A DNA stretch of 15,653 bases from Collinsella sp. TF05-9AC (GCF_003438495.1 NZ_QSSH01000038.1:1-15653); one strand, 5' to 3'. Numbered from the stretch's first letter, positions 7,743-15,650 are shown. A program made the numbers and translations. The notes: generated from the letters alone by a model not told the origin.

Positions 7743-9149
7743 CTATTCCATTTGTGATTTCGCTGTAGCGGCAAGCTGGGCCACGTAGTCCTTAAACACG
7801 CGGCCGCGCTCCTCATAGCCCGAGAACTCATCGAACGAAGAGCAGGCAGGAGAAAGTAAGATCACGTCACCACGGCTCGACAGCGAACGGGCAACGTCCA
7901 CGGCGTCGCGCAGGTCATCCGCCTGGGCGATATCCACATCGCCATCGACATCAGCCTCGTCCATAGCGGCGGTGAAGCGCTCGCGCGCATCGCCAAAGCA
8001 GACGACCGAGCGCACGTTGTCCATAACGACGCGCGCGAAGTCCGTGAGCGGAGTGCCCTTATCGTGGCCGCCGAGCAGCAAGATCACGTCGTCATCGGGA
8101 AATGCCGTCAGTGCCTTCTCGACCGCATCGGTGTTAGTCGCCTTGGAATCGTTGACGTAGCGCACGCCGTCAATCTCGCCACACGGCTCCACGCGGTGCT
8201 CGAGCGGCTGGAACGAGGCCAGACCGCGGCAGACACCGTCGACATCGGCACCGACTGCCAAGGCAGCCGTGGCGGCGCACAGGGCATTGATAACATTGTG
8301 ATGGCCCGAGATCTTGAGCTCGGATGTAGCGATGAGCGGGGTCTCGACGCCCTTCAGACGCACGATCATCTTGCCATCGCGCACAAAGGCGGCATCCTCG
8401 CCCTCAGGCTCGTCAAAGGCAACCTTGCAGATGCGACGACCCGGCGTGTAGATGTACTCATCGAACTCGTGAATGCCGGCGTCTTCGACGTCGACAACCA
8501 CCAGATCGTCATCGACCATATTGTCAAACAGTTTGATCTTGGCAAGCGCGTAGTTCTTATGGCTCTTATGCCAGCCCAAGTGGTCGGGAGTGATGTTGAG
8601 CAGCACCGCCACGCGGGGGTGGAGCTCGGTTGTCGTAGCAATCTGATAGCTCGAGAGCTCAGCCACAAACCACTCGTTGTGGGCTCGGCCGTCAATCTCG
8701 TTGACCGGCGGCTCGCCGATGTTGCCGACAGCAACGCTGGCCTCGCCGGCAGCCTTAAGCAGATAATCAGTCAGCGACGTGGTGGTCGTCTTGCCGTTGG
8801 TGCCCGTGATGGCAATCCAGTTATCGGGCGACAGGCGATAGGCAAACTCGGGCTCACCCATAATCTGGGCGGCATGCTCGCGCCCGGCCTTAAAGAAGCC
8901 CGAGAACTCCGAGATGCCCGGGCACGTCACGCATACGTCATAGGCGCCCTCGACCTGTTCGGTCCCATAGACAAACGACGCACCAGCAGCCTCGAGCGCA
9001 CGCGTGGCGTCATTGGGCTCAGAGGTGCCACCGCCATACACGGTAACGGCACTTACGCGCTCGGGATGTGCCAGCGCCCAGCGGGCGACATCGAGACCGG
9101 ATTTGCCCTGACCCAAAACGAGCAGGCTAAAGACATCAGCAAGAGGCAT
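7743..9149 (-). CDS. murD: UDP-N-acetylmuramoyl-L-alanine--D-glutamate ligase MurD
   Basis: MurD adds D-Glu to UDP-MurNAc-L-Ala using ATP in the cytoplasm. In the 468-residue protein the N-terminal domain begins with LVLGQGKSG (10-18). The ATP loop is ITGTNGKTTTT (114-124), and NITPDHLGWH (185-194) is followed by ALAKIKLF, where Lys204 fits the carbamylated lysine of the family. In the C-terminal domain VNDSKATNTDAVEKAL, LLGGHDKGTPL and LLSPACSSFDEFSGYEERG are classic MurD motifs that separate it from MurC and MurF. The gene starts 9 bases after mraY ends. No strong ribosome-binding site is visible, which suggests coupling with mraY. Length is normal. Confidence 0.97.
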   Translation of the reverse strand: MPLADVFSLLVLGQGKSGLDVARWALAHPERVSAVTVYGGGTSEPNDATRALEAAGASFVYGTEQVEGAYDVCVTCPGISEFSGFFKAGREHAAQIMGEPEFAYRLSPDNWIAITGTNGKTTTTSLTDYLLKAAGEASVAVGNIGEPPVNEIDGRAHNEWFVAELSSYQIATTTELHPRVAVLLNITPDHLGWHKSHKNYALAKIKLFDNMVDDDLVVVDVEDAGIHEFDEYIYTPGRRICKVAFDEPEGEDAAFVRDGKMIVRLKGVETPLIATSELKISGHHNVINALCAATAALAVGADVDGVCRGLASFQPLEHRVEPCGEIDGVRYVNDSKATNTDAVEKALTAFPDDDVILLLGGHDKGTPLTDFARVVMDNVRSVVCFGDARERFTAAMDEADVDGDVDIAQADDLRDAVDVARSLSSRGDVILLSPACSSFDEFSGYEERGRVFKDYVAQLAATAKSQME

Positions 9150-9158
9150 GAAAGACCA

Positions 9159-10178
9159 CTATCCCAACTGGAAGAACAGAGCAAGGCCAACGGCACCAAA
9201 GGCAGCAGCGATAATCCAAAAACGGATGACGACCTTGGTCTCGGCCCAGCCCTTCTTTTCGAAATGATGATGGATGGGCGCCATAAGGAAGACGCGCTTG
9301 TGCGTAAAGTGGAAGTAGACAACCTGAATCATGACCGACAGGGTCTCAACGATAAACAGGCCGCCGATGATAAGGGAGACGACCTCGGTGTTGGTCATGA
9401 TGGACGTGCAGGCAAACGCGGCGCCCAGGGCAAGCGAGCCGGTATCGCCCATAAAGATGCTCGCCGGATAGCAGTTGAACCACAGAAAGCCCAAGCAGGC
9501 ACCGGCACACGCGGTGCAGAAGATGGACAGGTTCACGTCTCCGTGCAAAAACGCCATGGCAGCCATGGCGAGCATGGCAATCATGGAGGTGCCGCCAGCA
9601 AGACCGTCAAGGCCATCGGTCAGGTTCACGGCATTAGAAAGACCGGCGATCATCAGCCAGCAAAAGACAATGTAGAGCCACGGGAACGAAAGGCCGCAGA
9701 TGGTGGTCGAAAGCACACCGAGGTCAATCGTCAGGCCGCCGGGAAAACGAATCTCGGGGGCGACGCCGCACCAGTTAACGGCAAGTACCGTAAAGGTGAC
9801 ACAGATAATGGTTAGGCCGATCATCTTGGCATGAGGCGTCAGACCGAGCGAGCGCCCATGCGTAACGGAGGTCAGGTCGTCGATCAGGCCCAGCACGCCG
9901 GTCGCCAGCGTGGCGAGCAGCACGAGCACGAGCTCGGTGGTGAGCTTGCCCATCAGCAGGCAGGTCAGCGAAATCGCAACAAGGATGATGACGCCGCCCA
10001 TGGTCGGCGTACCCTGTTTAATCAAATGACGCTTGGGGCCGTCGGCTCGGACCTGTTGGCCGATACCCTCGACCTTCAGCAGCTTGATCCACCACGGCAT
10101 GAGCAGCAGCGCAATGGCAGCGGCGATGCCAAGCCCCAAAAAAGCCTGATACGTTGGATACGAGGGATTGCCGAACAT
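9159..10178 (-). CDS. mraY: Phospho-N-acetylmuramoyl-pentapeptide transferase MraY
   Basis: MraY is the polytopic membrane enzyme that transfers phospho-MurNAc-pentapeptide from UDP to undecaprenyl phosphate, giving lipid I. The 339-residue protein is strongly hydrophobic, consistent with about ten membrane helices. It keeps GTPTMGG (56-62), the catalytic/Mg-binding pair Asp100-Asp101 in GLIDD, NLTDGLDGLAGG (185-196), FMGDTGSLALGA (242-253) and the HHH motif APIHHHFE (300-307). The start ATG lies only 3 bases after the murF stop and has no well-spaced ribosome-binding site, so translational coupling to murF is likely. Confidence 0.98.
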   Translation of the reverse strand: MFGNPSYPTYQAFLGLGIAAAIALLLMPWWIKLLKVEGIGQQVRADGPKRHLIKQGTPTMGGVIILVAISLTCLLMGKLTTELVLVLLATLATGVLGLIDDLTSVTHGRSLGLTPHAKMIGLTIICVTFTVLAVNWCGVAPEIRFPGGLTIDLGVLSTTICGLSFPWLYIVFCWLMIAGLSNAVNLTDGLDGLAGGTSMIAMLAMAAMAFLHGDVNLSIFCTACAGACLGFLWFNCYPASIFMGDTGSLALGAAFACTSIMTNTEVVSLIIGGLFIVETLSVMIQVVYFHFTHKRVFLMAPIHHHFEKKGWAETKVVIRFWIIAAAFGAVGLALFFQLG

Positions 10179-10181
10179 GGG

Positions 10182-11606
10182 CTAGCACACACCTTCCACA
10201 AAGCGGTCGAGCTCAACAAAGCGGGAACCCTTGACCAGTACAACATCATGTTTTTCAAGCGCGCCGCCCATGCGGTCGAGCACCTGCTGATAATCGGAGA
10301 ACACCTGGATGCGGTCCTCGTCCATGCCCATCATGCGCGCGGCATCGGCCATAAGCTGGGCCAGCTCACCACCCACGCACGCCAGCATGTCGAGCTTCTT
10401 GGCGGCCGCATAGGCGCCCACGAGCTCATGCATGCGAGGAGCCTCATCGCCCATCTCGCCCATCTCGCCCAGGATCGCCATGCGAGACCCCGTGCACGAA
10501 AGCGAGCACAGTAGATCGAGGCCAGCAGCCATGGATTCGGCACTGGCGTTATAGGAATCGTCGATGACGCGGGCACCGCTCTTGGCGCGCTTGATCTCCT
10601 GGCGGTGACCGGTGATCGTGAGGCCCCTAAAGGCAGCATCGATCTGCTCGGGCGTCACGCCCAGGCGATAGGAAACCGCGGCGGCCTTAACGGCATTTGG
10701 GACGGACTGCACGCCGGGGATGGCAAGCATGGTATCGATCGTCTCACCCTGGCCAAAATCGAGCGTAAAGACCGGACGTCCCTCGTCATCAACACGAATG
10801 TCGCGGGCACGGACCTCATCATCGTCCGAGACGCCGGCCAGCATCACATCGATACCAGCAGGCTGGGCGAACGTATCGCGAATGAACGGCGTAAAGTCGT
10901 CCTCACCGCCCAAAACCAGCAGCGGCAAGAAGTCGCCGGCGGCGCACATACCCTGGACAATCTCGGCCTTAGCGCGGGCGATGTTCTCGCGGCTGCCCAA
11001 AATGCCGATGTGAGAGGTACCAATCTTGCTTACGATGGCAAGGTTGGGATTGGCGGACTGGGACAGACGCTCAATCTCGTGGAAATGGTTCATGCCCATC
11101 TCGAGCACCAGGACCTCGGTATCGGCCGGAGCGGAAAGCACCGTGAGCGGCATGCCGATCAGGTTATTGAAATTGCCCTTGGTGGCCCAGACACGATAGC
11201 GCTTGGCGAGCACGGCGGCGAGCACGTCCTTGGTCGTCGTCTTGCCGATGGAACCGGTAATGCCAACGACCAGGCAGCCAAGCTCCAGGCGATACGTGTG
11301 CGCCAAACGCAGCAGAAACTCCTCGGGATCATCGGTCAGCAAGATGGCACAGCCCCTGTCCTGTGCCAGCGAGACCAGCTCGGCCTCGGGCTCACGCGTC
11401 ATCACGACGGCGCCGGCACCCGACTGGACGGCACGGGAAGCAAAATCATTGCCGTCGACGTTTTCACCGGGAAAGGCGACGAAAATCGTCCCTTCCTCGA
11501 CCTGGCGCGAGTCGATAACGCACCCGCGGCATACCCGATCGGCTTCTCCCGTCACGGTTCGGGCCCCTGTTGCGGCCGCGAGGTTGTTGACGGCGATCTC
11601 TATCAT
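10182..11606 (-). CDS. murF: UDP-MurNAc-tripeptide--D-Ala-D-Ala ligase MurF
   Basis: MurF adds the D-Ala-D-Ala dipeptide to UDP-MurNAc-tripeptide, the last cytoplasmic precursor step. The 474-residue protein has an N-terminal domain with DSRQVEEGTIFVAFPG (32-47), ATP loop GITGSIGKTTTKD (115-127), TKGNFNNLIGMPLT (142-155), IGTSHIGILGSRENIARAKAEI (195-216), and VIDDSYNASAESM (347-359) plus GEMGEMGDE in the C-terminal domain. These are MurF rather than MurE signatures; I see no DNPR/DDPR-type motif of MurE. GGGGAG lies 5 bases upstream of the ATG, a good ribosome-binding site, as expected of a gene not tightly coupled to the one before: 126 bp separate it from ftsI. murE is not adjacent, so the tripeptide must be made by an enzyme encoded elsewhere. 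Confidence 0.97.
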   Translation of the reverse strand: MIEIAVNNLAAATGARTVTGEADRVCRGCVIDSRQVEEGTIFVAFPGENVDGNDFASRAVQSGAGAVVMTREPEAELVSLAQDRGCAILLTDDPEEFLLRLAHTYRLELGCLVVGITGSIGKTTTKDVLAAVLAKRYRVWATKGNFNNLIGMPLTVLSAPADTEVLVLEMGMNHFHEIERLSQSANPNLAIVSKIGTSHIGILGSRENIARAKAEIVQGMCAAGDFLPLLVLGGEDDFTPFIRDTFAQPAGIDVMLAGVSDDDEVRARDIRVDDEGRPVFTLDFGQGETIDTMLAIPGVQSVPNAVKAAAVSYRLGVTPEQIDAAFRGLTITGHRQEIKRAKSGARVIDDSYNASAESMAAGLDLLCSLSCTGSRMAILGEMGEMGDEAPRMHELVGAYAAAKKLDMLACVGGELAQLMADAARMMGMDEDRIQVFSDYQQVLDRMGGALEKHDVVLVKGSRFVELDRFVEGVC

Positions 11607-11732
11607 TGCAGCTCCCCTGTAAACCTAATAATGCTATCGGCGTATTGTATCCCAGCGCCGCGCATGCGTGGTGCAGGGCATGTGAACACCCTCATATGGG
11701 ACAACAAACCAGGCCCCAAAGATTGTAACCCC
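11607..11732 (-). other. 126-bp ftsI-murF intergenic gap where murE is usually found
   Basis: No coding frame is supported here. On the minus strand a TACAAT hexamer (11644-11649) could be a -10 box for murF, but no -35 box is seen at 16-18 bases upstream. A second TACAAT lies at 11722-11727, equally without a partner. An imperfect inverted repeat at 11655-11674 (arms GCGCCGCGC and GCGTGGTGC) pairs better as plus-strand RNA because two positions are G-U there and A-C on the minus strand. No T-run follows, so it is not a terminator. An internal murF promoter is possible but unproven. Confidence 0.4.
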
Positions 11733-13598
11733 CTACCTCGTGTGCGGGATACCCAGCACGTCGAGCGCGTTGGCCATAATGGACTGGAACGGCACCGCAG
11801 CGGCATCCGAGCCGCTCGGCGTTCCGTCGAGCGTGATATAGCACAGCACCTTGGGCGATTGTGCCGGTGCAAAGCCCATAAAGGACGACATGTAGTTCTC
11901 CTTGAGGTAGCCGCCGTTCTCGTCGGCTCGTTCGGCCGTACCGGTCTTACCCGCCACGTCATAGCCGTCAACCGCGCCGCCAACGCCCGTTCCCTCGGAC
12001 ACGACCGTCTGCATGCACGATGTCACCTGGGATGCGGCGTCCTCAGAAATCGCGCGCTCGCCTTCGCCCCAGTCCTTCTCGTCGCCCTTGCTGGACTTAT
12101 AGAAGTGCGGGGTCATCATCACGCCGCCGTTGGCGATACCGCCCACGGCACGTGCGATCTCAATCGGCGAGACGGACAGTGCCTGTCCAAAGCTCATCGA
12201 GCCCAGCGTGGCGCCGTCATACTGGTCACGCTCCTTGACGATACCCAGGCTCTCGCCCGGAAAATCGACACCGGAGCTGTGACCGATGCCCCACTTGTCC
12301 ACATAGGCGGCAAAGTCGTCGGCACCGATCTTGCGCCCCACCAGGACAAAGCCCACATTGGACGAACGGCGCATCATCTCGCGCACATCCATGGTCATGC
12401 CATAGTCGCGCTTATCGGCATCGGTAACGGTATCGTCGCCCACCTTGATGCTCGCCGGCACCTCAAACGACGTACTCGATCGTACGACGCCCAAGTCGAA
12501 GCCGGCGCCCGCCACGAGCGTCTTAAAGACCGAGCCGGGCTCGTAGGCGTCAGTGACCAGGCGCAGGTTCATATCCTCGGTCTTGGCGTTCTCCAGATCG
12601 GTCTGGTCGTAGGTCGGGTACGAGCAGGCTGCGAGAATTTCACCGGTCGTGGGGTCGGTGACCAAAGCCGAGCCGTTCTTGGCCTTTGTCTTCTCGACAG
12701 CCTCTGCCAGAGCATCCTCAGCCGCACGCTGGATATTGACGTCGAGCGTCGTCACGATATCAACGCCGTCGACCGCGGCCACCTTTTTATAGGCACCGCC
12801 CGCGATATAGCTGCCGTCCCTCGCGCGCTCGCGCACGAGAGAACCGTTCGTGCCGGTCAGAAGCTTGTTGTATTGCTTTTCGAGACCCGTCAAGCCGTCG
12901 TTGTCCACATTCACTACACCCAGCACCTGCGATGCCAGATTGCCGTATGGATATACGCGCTTCATGGCCTGCTCAAAAAGCACGCCGGGCAGGTTCTTCT
13001 TCTCCAGCACCGCAGCATCGTCTTCGTCCACCTGGCGCTTGATATACACCCAGGTGCCATCGGACTCGACGAGCTTGCGGCAGGTCTTTTTATCGATTCC
13101 AGTTGCCTTGACCAGCGCCGACACCGTCTTGTCAACATCCTCGACAAGCTGCGGGTTCACGGCGATGTTGCGACATTCGACCGACGACGCCAGCACGTTA
13201 CCGTTGCGGTCGTAGATGGTGCCGCGTTTGGCATAGAGGGTCTGCGCAAGCAGGCGGCGCGCATCGGCACGCTCGCGCAGTTTATCGGCTTCGACAATTT
13301 GATAGTCGGCAAGGCGAAAGACGCCCAAGCCCAAGCCAAGCCCAATGAATCCCATGACGGCTTTGCGGCGAGGCAGAGGCGCGCCTGTGAGCCATTCGGT
13401 CGACGAACTCTTGCGCGACCTGGTGTTATGCACTTGAGGGCCGCCCGAGCCGCGAAGTCGCGACGCCGGGTCGTTGCCACGGGACTGCCCGGCGTTGTAA
13501 GATTGCCGACCCGTTCCTTGATAACCAGAACGTCCCCGCGACGAGGGACGTCCAGAACCGCGGCCCCCATCGGAACCGCGGCGATAGTCATTTGTCAT
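11733..13598 (-). CDS. ftsI: Septal transpeptidase FtsI (class B penicillin-binding protein), with an Arg/Gly-rich N-terminal tail
   Basis: FtsI cross-links septal peptidoglycan and works with FtsW. The 621-residue protein has a low-complexity cytoplasmic tail (1-78) with 14 arginines and many Gly and Ser. A membrane anchor lies at about 79-97, and a pedestal domain includes AKRGTIYDRNGNVLA (123-137). The transpeptidase domain carries the serine motif S356-V-F-K359, the SxN motif S412-S-N414 and K551-T-G553. The chain ends about 70 residues after KTG with no PASTA repeats. The place between ftsL and the mur genes supports the septal enzyme rather than another class B PBP. The ATG starts 17 bases after ftsL with only a weak GGTAG upstream, so coupling is likely. 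It would be a beta-lactam target. Confidence 0.96.
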   Translation of the reverse strand: MTNDYRRGSDGGRGSGRPSSRGRSGYQGTGRQSYNAGQSRGNDPASRLRGSGGPQVHNTRSRKSSSTEWLTGAPLPRRKAVMGFIGLGLGLGVFRLADYQIVEADKLRERADARRLLAQTLYAKRGTIYDRNGNVLASSVECRNIAVNPQLVEDVDKTVSALVKATGIDKKTCRKLVESDGTWVYIKRQVDEDDAAVLEKKNLPGVLFEQAMKRVYPYGNLASQVLGVVNVDNDGLTGLEKQYNKLLTGTNGSLVRERARDGSYIAGGAYKKVAAVDGVDIVTTLDVNIQRAAEDALAEAVEKTKAKNGSALVTDPTTGEILAACSYPTYDQTDLENAKTEDMNLRLVTDAYEPGSVFKTLVAGAGFDLGVVRSSTSFEVPASIKVGDDTVTDADKRDYGMTMDVREMMRRSSNVGFVLVGRKIGADDFAAYVDKWGIGHSSGVDFPGESLGIVKERDQYDGATLGSMSFGQALSVSPIEIARAVGGIANGGVMMTPHFYKSSKGDEKDWGEGERAISEDAASQVTSCMQTVVSEGTGVGGAVDGYDVAGKTGTAERADENGGYLKENYMSSFMGFAPAQSPKVLCYITLDGTPSGSDAAAVPFQSIMANALDVLGIPHTR

Positions 13599-13615
13599 AC
13601 TCAGCTACCGTCTTG

Positions 13616-14086
13616 CTACTGAGCGGTCGCGGTCGCGTTGGCGCCCGCGGCTGCATCCTGCGAAAAGTCAAGTGTAACGCTCTCGCTGGGCTCCACCATG
13701 CCATAAGCGCCCGCAAGGTCGCGAATGCGCGTGTCGGCGCCATAGACCGAATGCATGACCTCCAGGTCGGAGCTCTCATCGGTCGCCTTTTCGAGCGTGT
13801 TGGTAAGCTCGGCGTTGCTGTTGAGCACCTGGGCCGTAACGCCGGCGAGCGCCACGCGGGCGACGCCGATCGTCATGAAGATAGCCGCAATGATGCAAAA
13901 CGTTTTAAGAACGCTCATGAAAACCGGGCTTACCACCTGGTTTGCCTGACGGCCCGCGCCCGTGTAGACATCAAAGCGCGGCGCGCGCTGCTCACGGGGA
14001 GCAACGGGGGCCTGCGGCGTCTCACGATAGGCGGGCATGGCGTTCATATCATAGGCGAGTGCTGCGCTTGAAGTGTTGTAGCCCAT
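13616..14086 (-). CDS. ftsL: Small bitopic division protein of the FtsL/DivIC type
   Basis: The 156-residue protein has a cytoplasmic tail of about 55 residues, one hydrophobic membrane segment (about 57-80), then an extracytoplasmic stretch with heptad-like leucines (VLNSNAELTNTLEKATDE, 87-104) and an AGAYGMVEPSES segment (125-136) like the end of FtsL proteins. FtsL forms a complex with FtsQ and DivIC/FtsB and activates FtsW-FtsI. Sequence conservation in this family is weak; the assignment rests on topology and on the position between rsmH and ftsI. The Pro-rich cytoplasmic tail and the Ala-rich C-terminal end are poorly conserved kinds of sequence. A GGAGG lies 9 bases before the start ATG. 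Confidence 0.85.
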   Translation of the reverse strand: MGYNTSSAALAYDMNAMPAYRETPQAPVAPREQRAPRFDVYTGAGRQANQVVSPVFMSVLKTFCIIAAIFMTIGVARVALAGVTAQVLNSNAELTNTLEKATDESSDLEVMHSVYGADTRIRDLAGAYGMVEPSESVTLDFSQDAAAGANATATAQ

Positions 14087-14176
14087 GATATGCCGCCTCC
14101 CATCCCGAGTACGTTGGTAGTGTGTTTAAGCTTCGTTTATGGTGCGAGCGGGAGGTCCAATATCGCGCGGTCGCGT
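14087..14176 (-). other. 90-bp rsmH-ftsL intergenic gap
   Basis: It contains the ftsL ribosome-binding site (GGAGG at 14096-14100). I see no good promoter hexamer pair, terminator or short gene. Confidence 0.4.
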
Positions 14177-15142
14177 CTACAGACGCTGCGCCACGCGGAT
14201 TTTGGCTGATCTCGCCCGAGGGTTGCGCTCAACCTCATCAGGCTGGGCAACCAAGGGTTTGCGGGTGATGACCTTGAGTATCGGCACGTTGCCGCACACG
14301 CACACCGGAATCTCCGGCGGACACGTGCACCCCTGGCTCATCTCCTTAAAGTGGTTCTTTACGATACGGTCCTCGAGCGAGTGATACGAGATGACGCAGA
14401 TACGTCCGCCCGGGTTGAGCCACCTGGTGGCGGCATCAAGCCCTCGTTCGAGCACATCGAGCTCGTGATTGACCTCGATGCGAATGGCCTGGAAACTTTT
14501 CTTGGCCGGGTGTCCACCATGCCGACGAGCGGCAGCCGGGATACCCGCCTTGATGATCTCGACAAATTGGCCGGTGGTTTCGATCGGTTCTTGCTCGCGG
14601 CGGCGCACGATCTCGCGCGCGATCTGCGAGGCGAACTTCTCTTCGCCGTAGACGCGTAGAATCCGGGCGAGGTCGTGTTCGTTATAGGTGTTGATGACCT
14701 CAGCTGCGTTTAAGGTGTTGTTACCCGGATCCATCCGCATGTCCAATGGGGCGTCCTCGTTGTACGAAAAGCCCCTGCCAGGGATATCGAGTTGCGGCGA
14801 CGAAACGCCCAAGTCGAACAGGAAGCCATCGACCCCGGGCACCTCGGCCGAGCAAAGCAGCTCGTCCAAGTCGCCGAAGTTGCCCTTCAGCAGCTGGTGC
14901 GGAACGCCGGGAACCTCGCGGTCCAGACGGGCGCCAGCGGCCTCGAGGGCCATGTCATCCTGATCGACGCCGAGCAAAAGGCCCGTCTCCCCCACCTGCG
15001 CGGCCATCTTTACCGAATGGCCGGCACCGCCAAGGGTGCAGTCGCAGACGACGGAGCCGCTCTTTAGCTGCAGCGACTCAAGCACTTCGCCGAGCATGAC
15101 AGGTTCATGCCGATATTCTTGTGTCAAGATCCCACGCTCCAT
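14177..15142 (-). CDS. rsmH: 16S rRNA (cytosine-1402-N4)-methyltransferase RsmH (MraW)
   Basis: RsmH methylates N4 of C1402 in the ribosomal decoding centre using S-adenosylmethionine. The 321-residue protein shows the start-proximal EYRHEPVML (9-17), the SAM-binding DCTLGGAGHS (34-43) and LGVDQD (57-62), DLGVSSPQLD (110-119), RGFSYNEDAPLDMRMD (123-138), and ISYHSLEDRIVKNHF near the C-terminus. A CTCPPEIPVCVCG cysteine motif, common in Gram-positive RsmH, follows. The start is not certain. The ATG at 15142 has only a distant AAGG, while a TTG at 15127 (codon 6) has GGAG 9 bases upstream and would give a protein beginning MTQEYRHEPVML. It lies 20 bases after mraZ in the usual order. Confidence 0.97.
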   Translation of the reverse strand: MERGILTQEYRHEPVMLGEVLESLQLKSGSVVCDCTLGGAGHSVKMAAQVGETGLLLGVDQDDMALEAAGARLDREVPGVPHQLLKGNFGDLDELLCSAEVPGVDGFLFDLGVSSPQLDIPGRGFSYNEDAPLDMRMDPGNNTLNAAEVINTYNEHDLARILRVYGEEKFASQIAREIVRRREQEPIETTGQFVEIIKAGIPAAARRHGGHPAKKSFQAIRIEVNHELDVLERGLDAATRWLNPGGRICVISYHSLEDRIVKNHFKEMSQGCTCPPEIPVCVCGNVPILKVITRKPLVAQPDEVERNPRARSAKIRVAQRL

Positions 15143-15162
15143 CCGTTACTCGTGCCTTGCCC

Positions 15163-15597
15163 TTACGAGAAGAAGAGGTCCAGCAGGGCCTCGTCATCAT
15201 CGTCCTCATCGGCCGTAGCGCGGTCCCAAACCTCAAGGTGGTCGTAGTTGCCCACAACCGTGACCTCGCGGTCGAGGTTCGCCTGCTTGCGGAGAGACTC
15301 AGAAAGACCGATACGACCCGCGCTGTCCACATCCATCGACGTGGTGCGCTTGTTGATCGCCCTCATGAGCTTCTGGTCGTTAATGTCACGCGGGTTAAAA
15401 CCCTCATGGCCCTCACGACCCGCGAAGAGTCCTTCGACCCACTTATCGAAGGCCTCGGCAGAGAACACGTACAGAGCATCGACATCCAGGGCTTTAAACA
15501 CGCGAACGTGCTCTCCAAGCTCCTCGCGAAGGGGTGCAGGCAGGGATAGACGACCTTTTGCATCGAGATTGCGCTCGTATGCACCCGTCATTCCCAT
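15163..15597 (-). CDS. mraZ: Transcriptional regulator MraZ
   Basis: MraZ is a ring-forming DNA-binding protein with two SpoVT/AbrB-like domains that, in studied bacteria, regulates its own dcw operon. The 144-residue product has both half-domains: YERNLDAKGRLSLPAPLREEL (first lobe, about 7-27) and SMDVDSAGRIGLSESLRKQA (second lobe, about 87-106), each with the DxxGR core (DAKGR, DSAGR). An acidic tail (DEDDDDEALLDL) follows. Length matches the family. The ATG at 15597 has GGAGG 6 bases upstream; the second in-frame ATG at 15591 would be 12 bases away, so the first is chosen. As first gene of the cluster it probably controls the operon, binding in the leader that is only partly inside the window. 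Confidence 0.97.
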   Translation of the reverse strand: MGMTGAYERNLDAKGRLSLPAPLREELGEHVRVFKALDVDALYVFSAEAFDKWVEGLFAGREGHEGFNPRDINDQKLMRAINKRTTSMDVDSAGRIGLSESLRKQANLDREVTVVGNYDHLEVWDRATADEDDDDEALLDLFFS

Positions 15598-15633
15598 GTG
15601 CGCCCTCCCCTCGGTTACTCAGATGGCACGTAC

Positions 15634-15650
15634 GCGGGGAACCACCCCGC
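15634..15650. promoter_or_regulatory. Hairpin in the mraZ leader
   Basis: Perfect 6-bp arms GCGGGG and CCCCGC enclose a 5-base loop (TGGTT on the minus strand), 36 bases upstream of the mraZ ATG. There is no T-run after it on either visible side, so it is not an obvious terminator. It could be a 5' untranslated structure, part of a regulatory site, or chance in GC-rich sequence. The operon promoter and any complete MraZ operator repeats must lie beyond the right edge; I see no clear ones in the 56 bases available. Confidence 0.35.

Noticed and set aside
8064..9815. A 583-codon plus-strand open frame opposite murD and mraY.
   Set aside because: Same antisense effect; it spans two genuine genes and shows no domain or ribosome-binding site of note.
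10605..13622. A 1005-codon open frame on the plus strand opposite ftsI and murF.
   Set aside because: It lies antisense to two genes with full catalytic motifs. High-GC genes rarely use TTA, CTA and TCA codons, so the opposite strand stays open by default. Its translation is low-complexity (His, Arg, Gly, Ala) with no recognisable domain and it runs across two genes and the gap between them.
15122..15127. A consensus TTGACA hexamer on the minus strand at the start of rsmH.
   Set aside because: No acceptable -10 box lies 16-19 bases downstream; the sequence there reads ACCTGT and similar. It is part of the coding sequence or the alternative TTG start.
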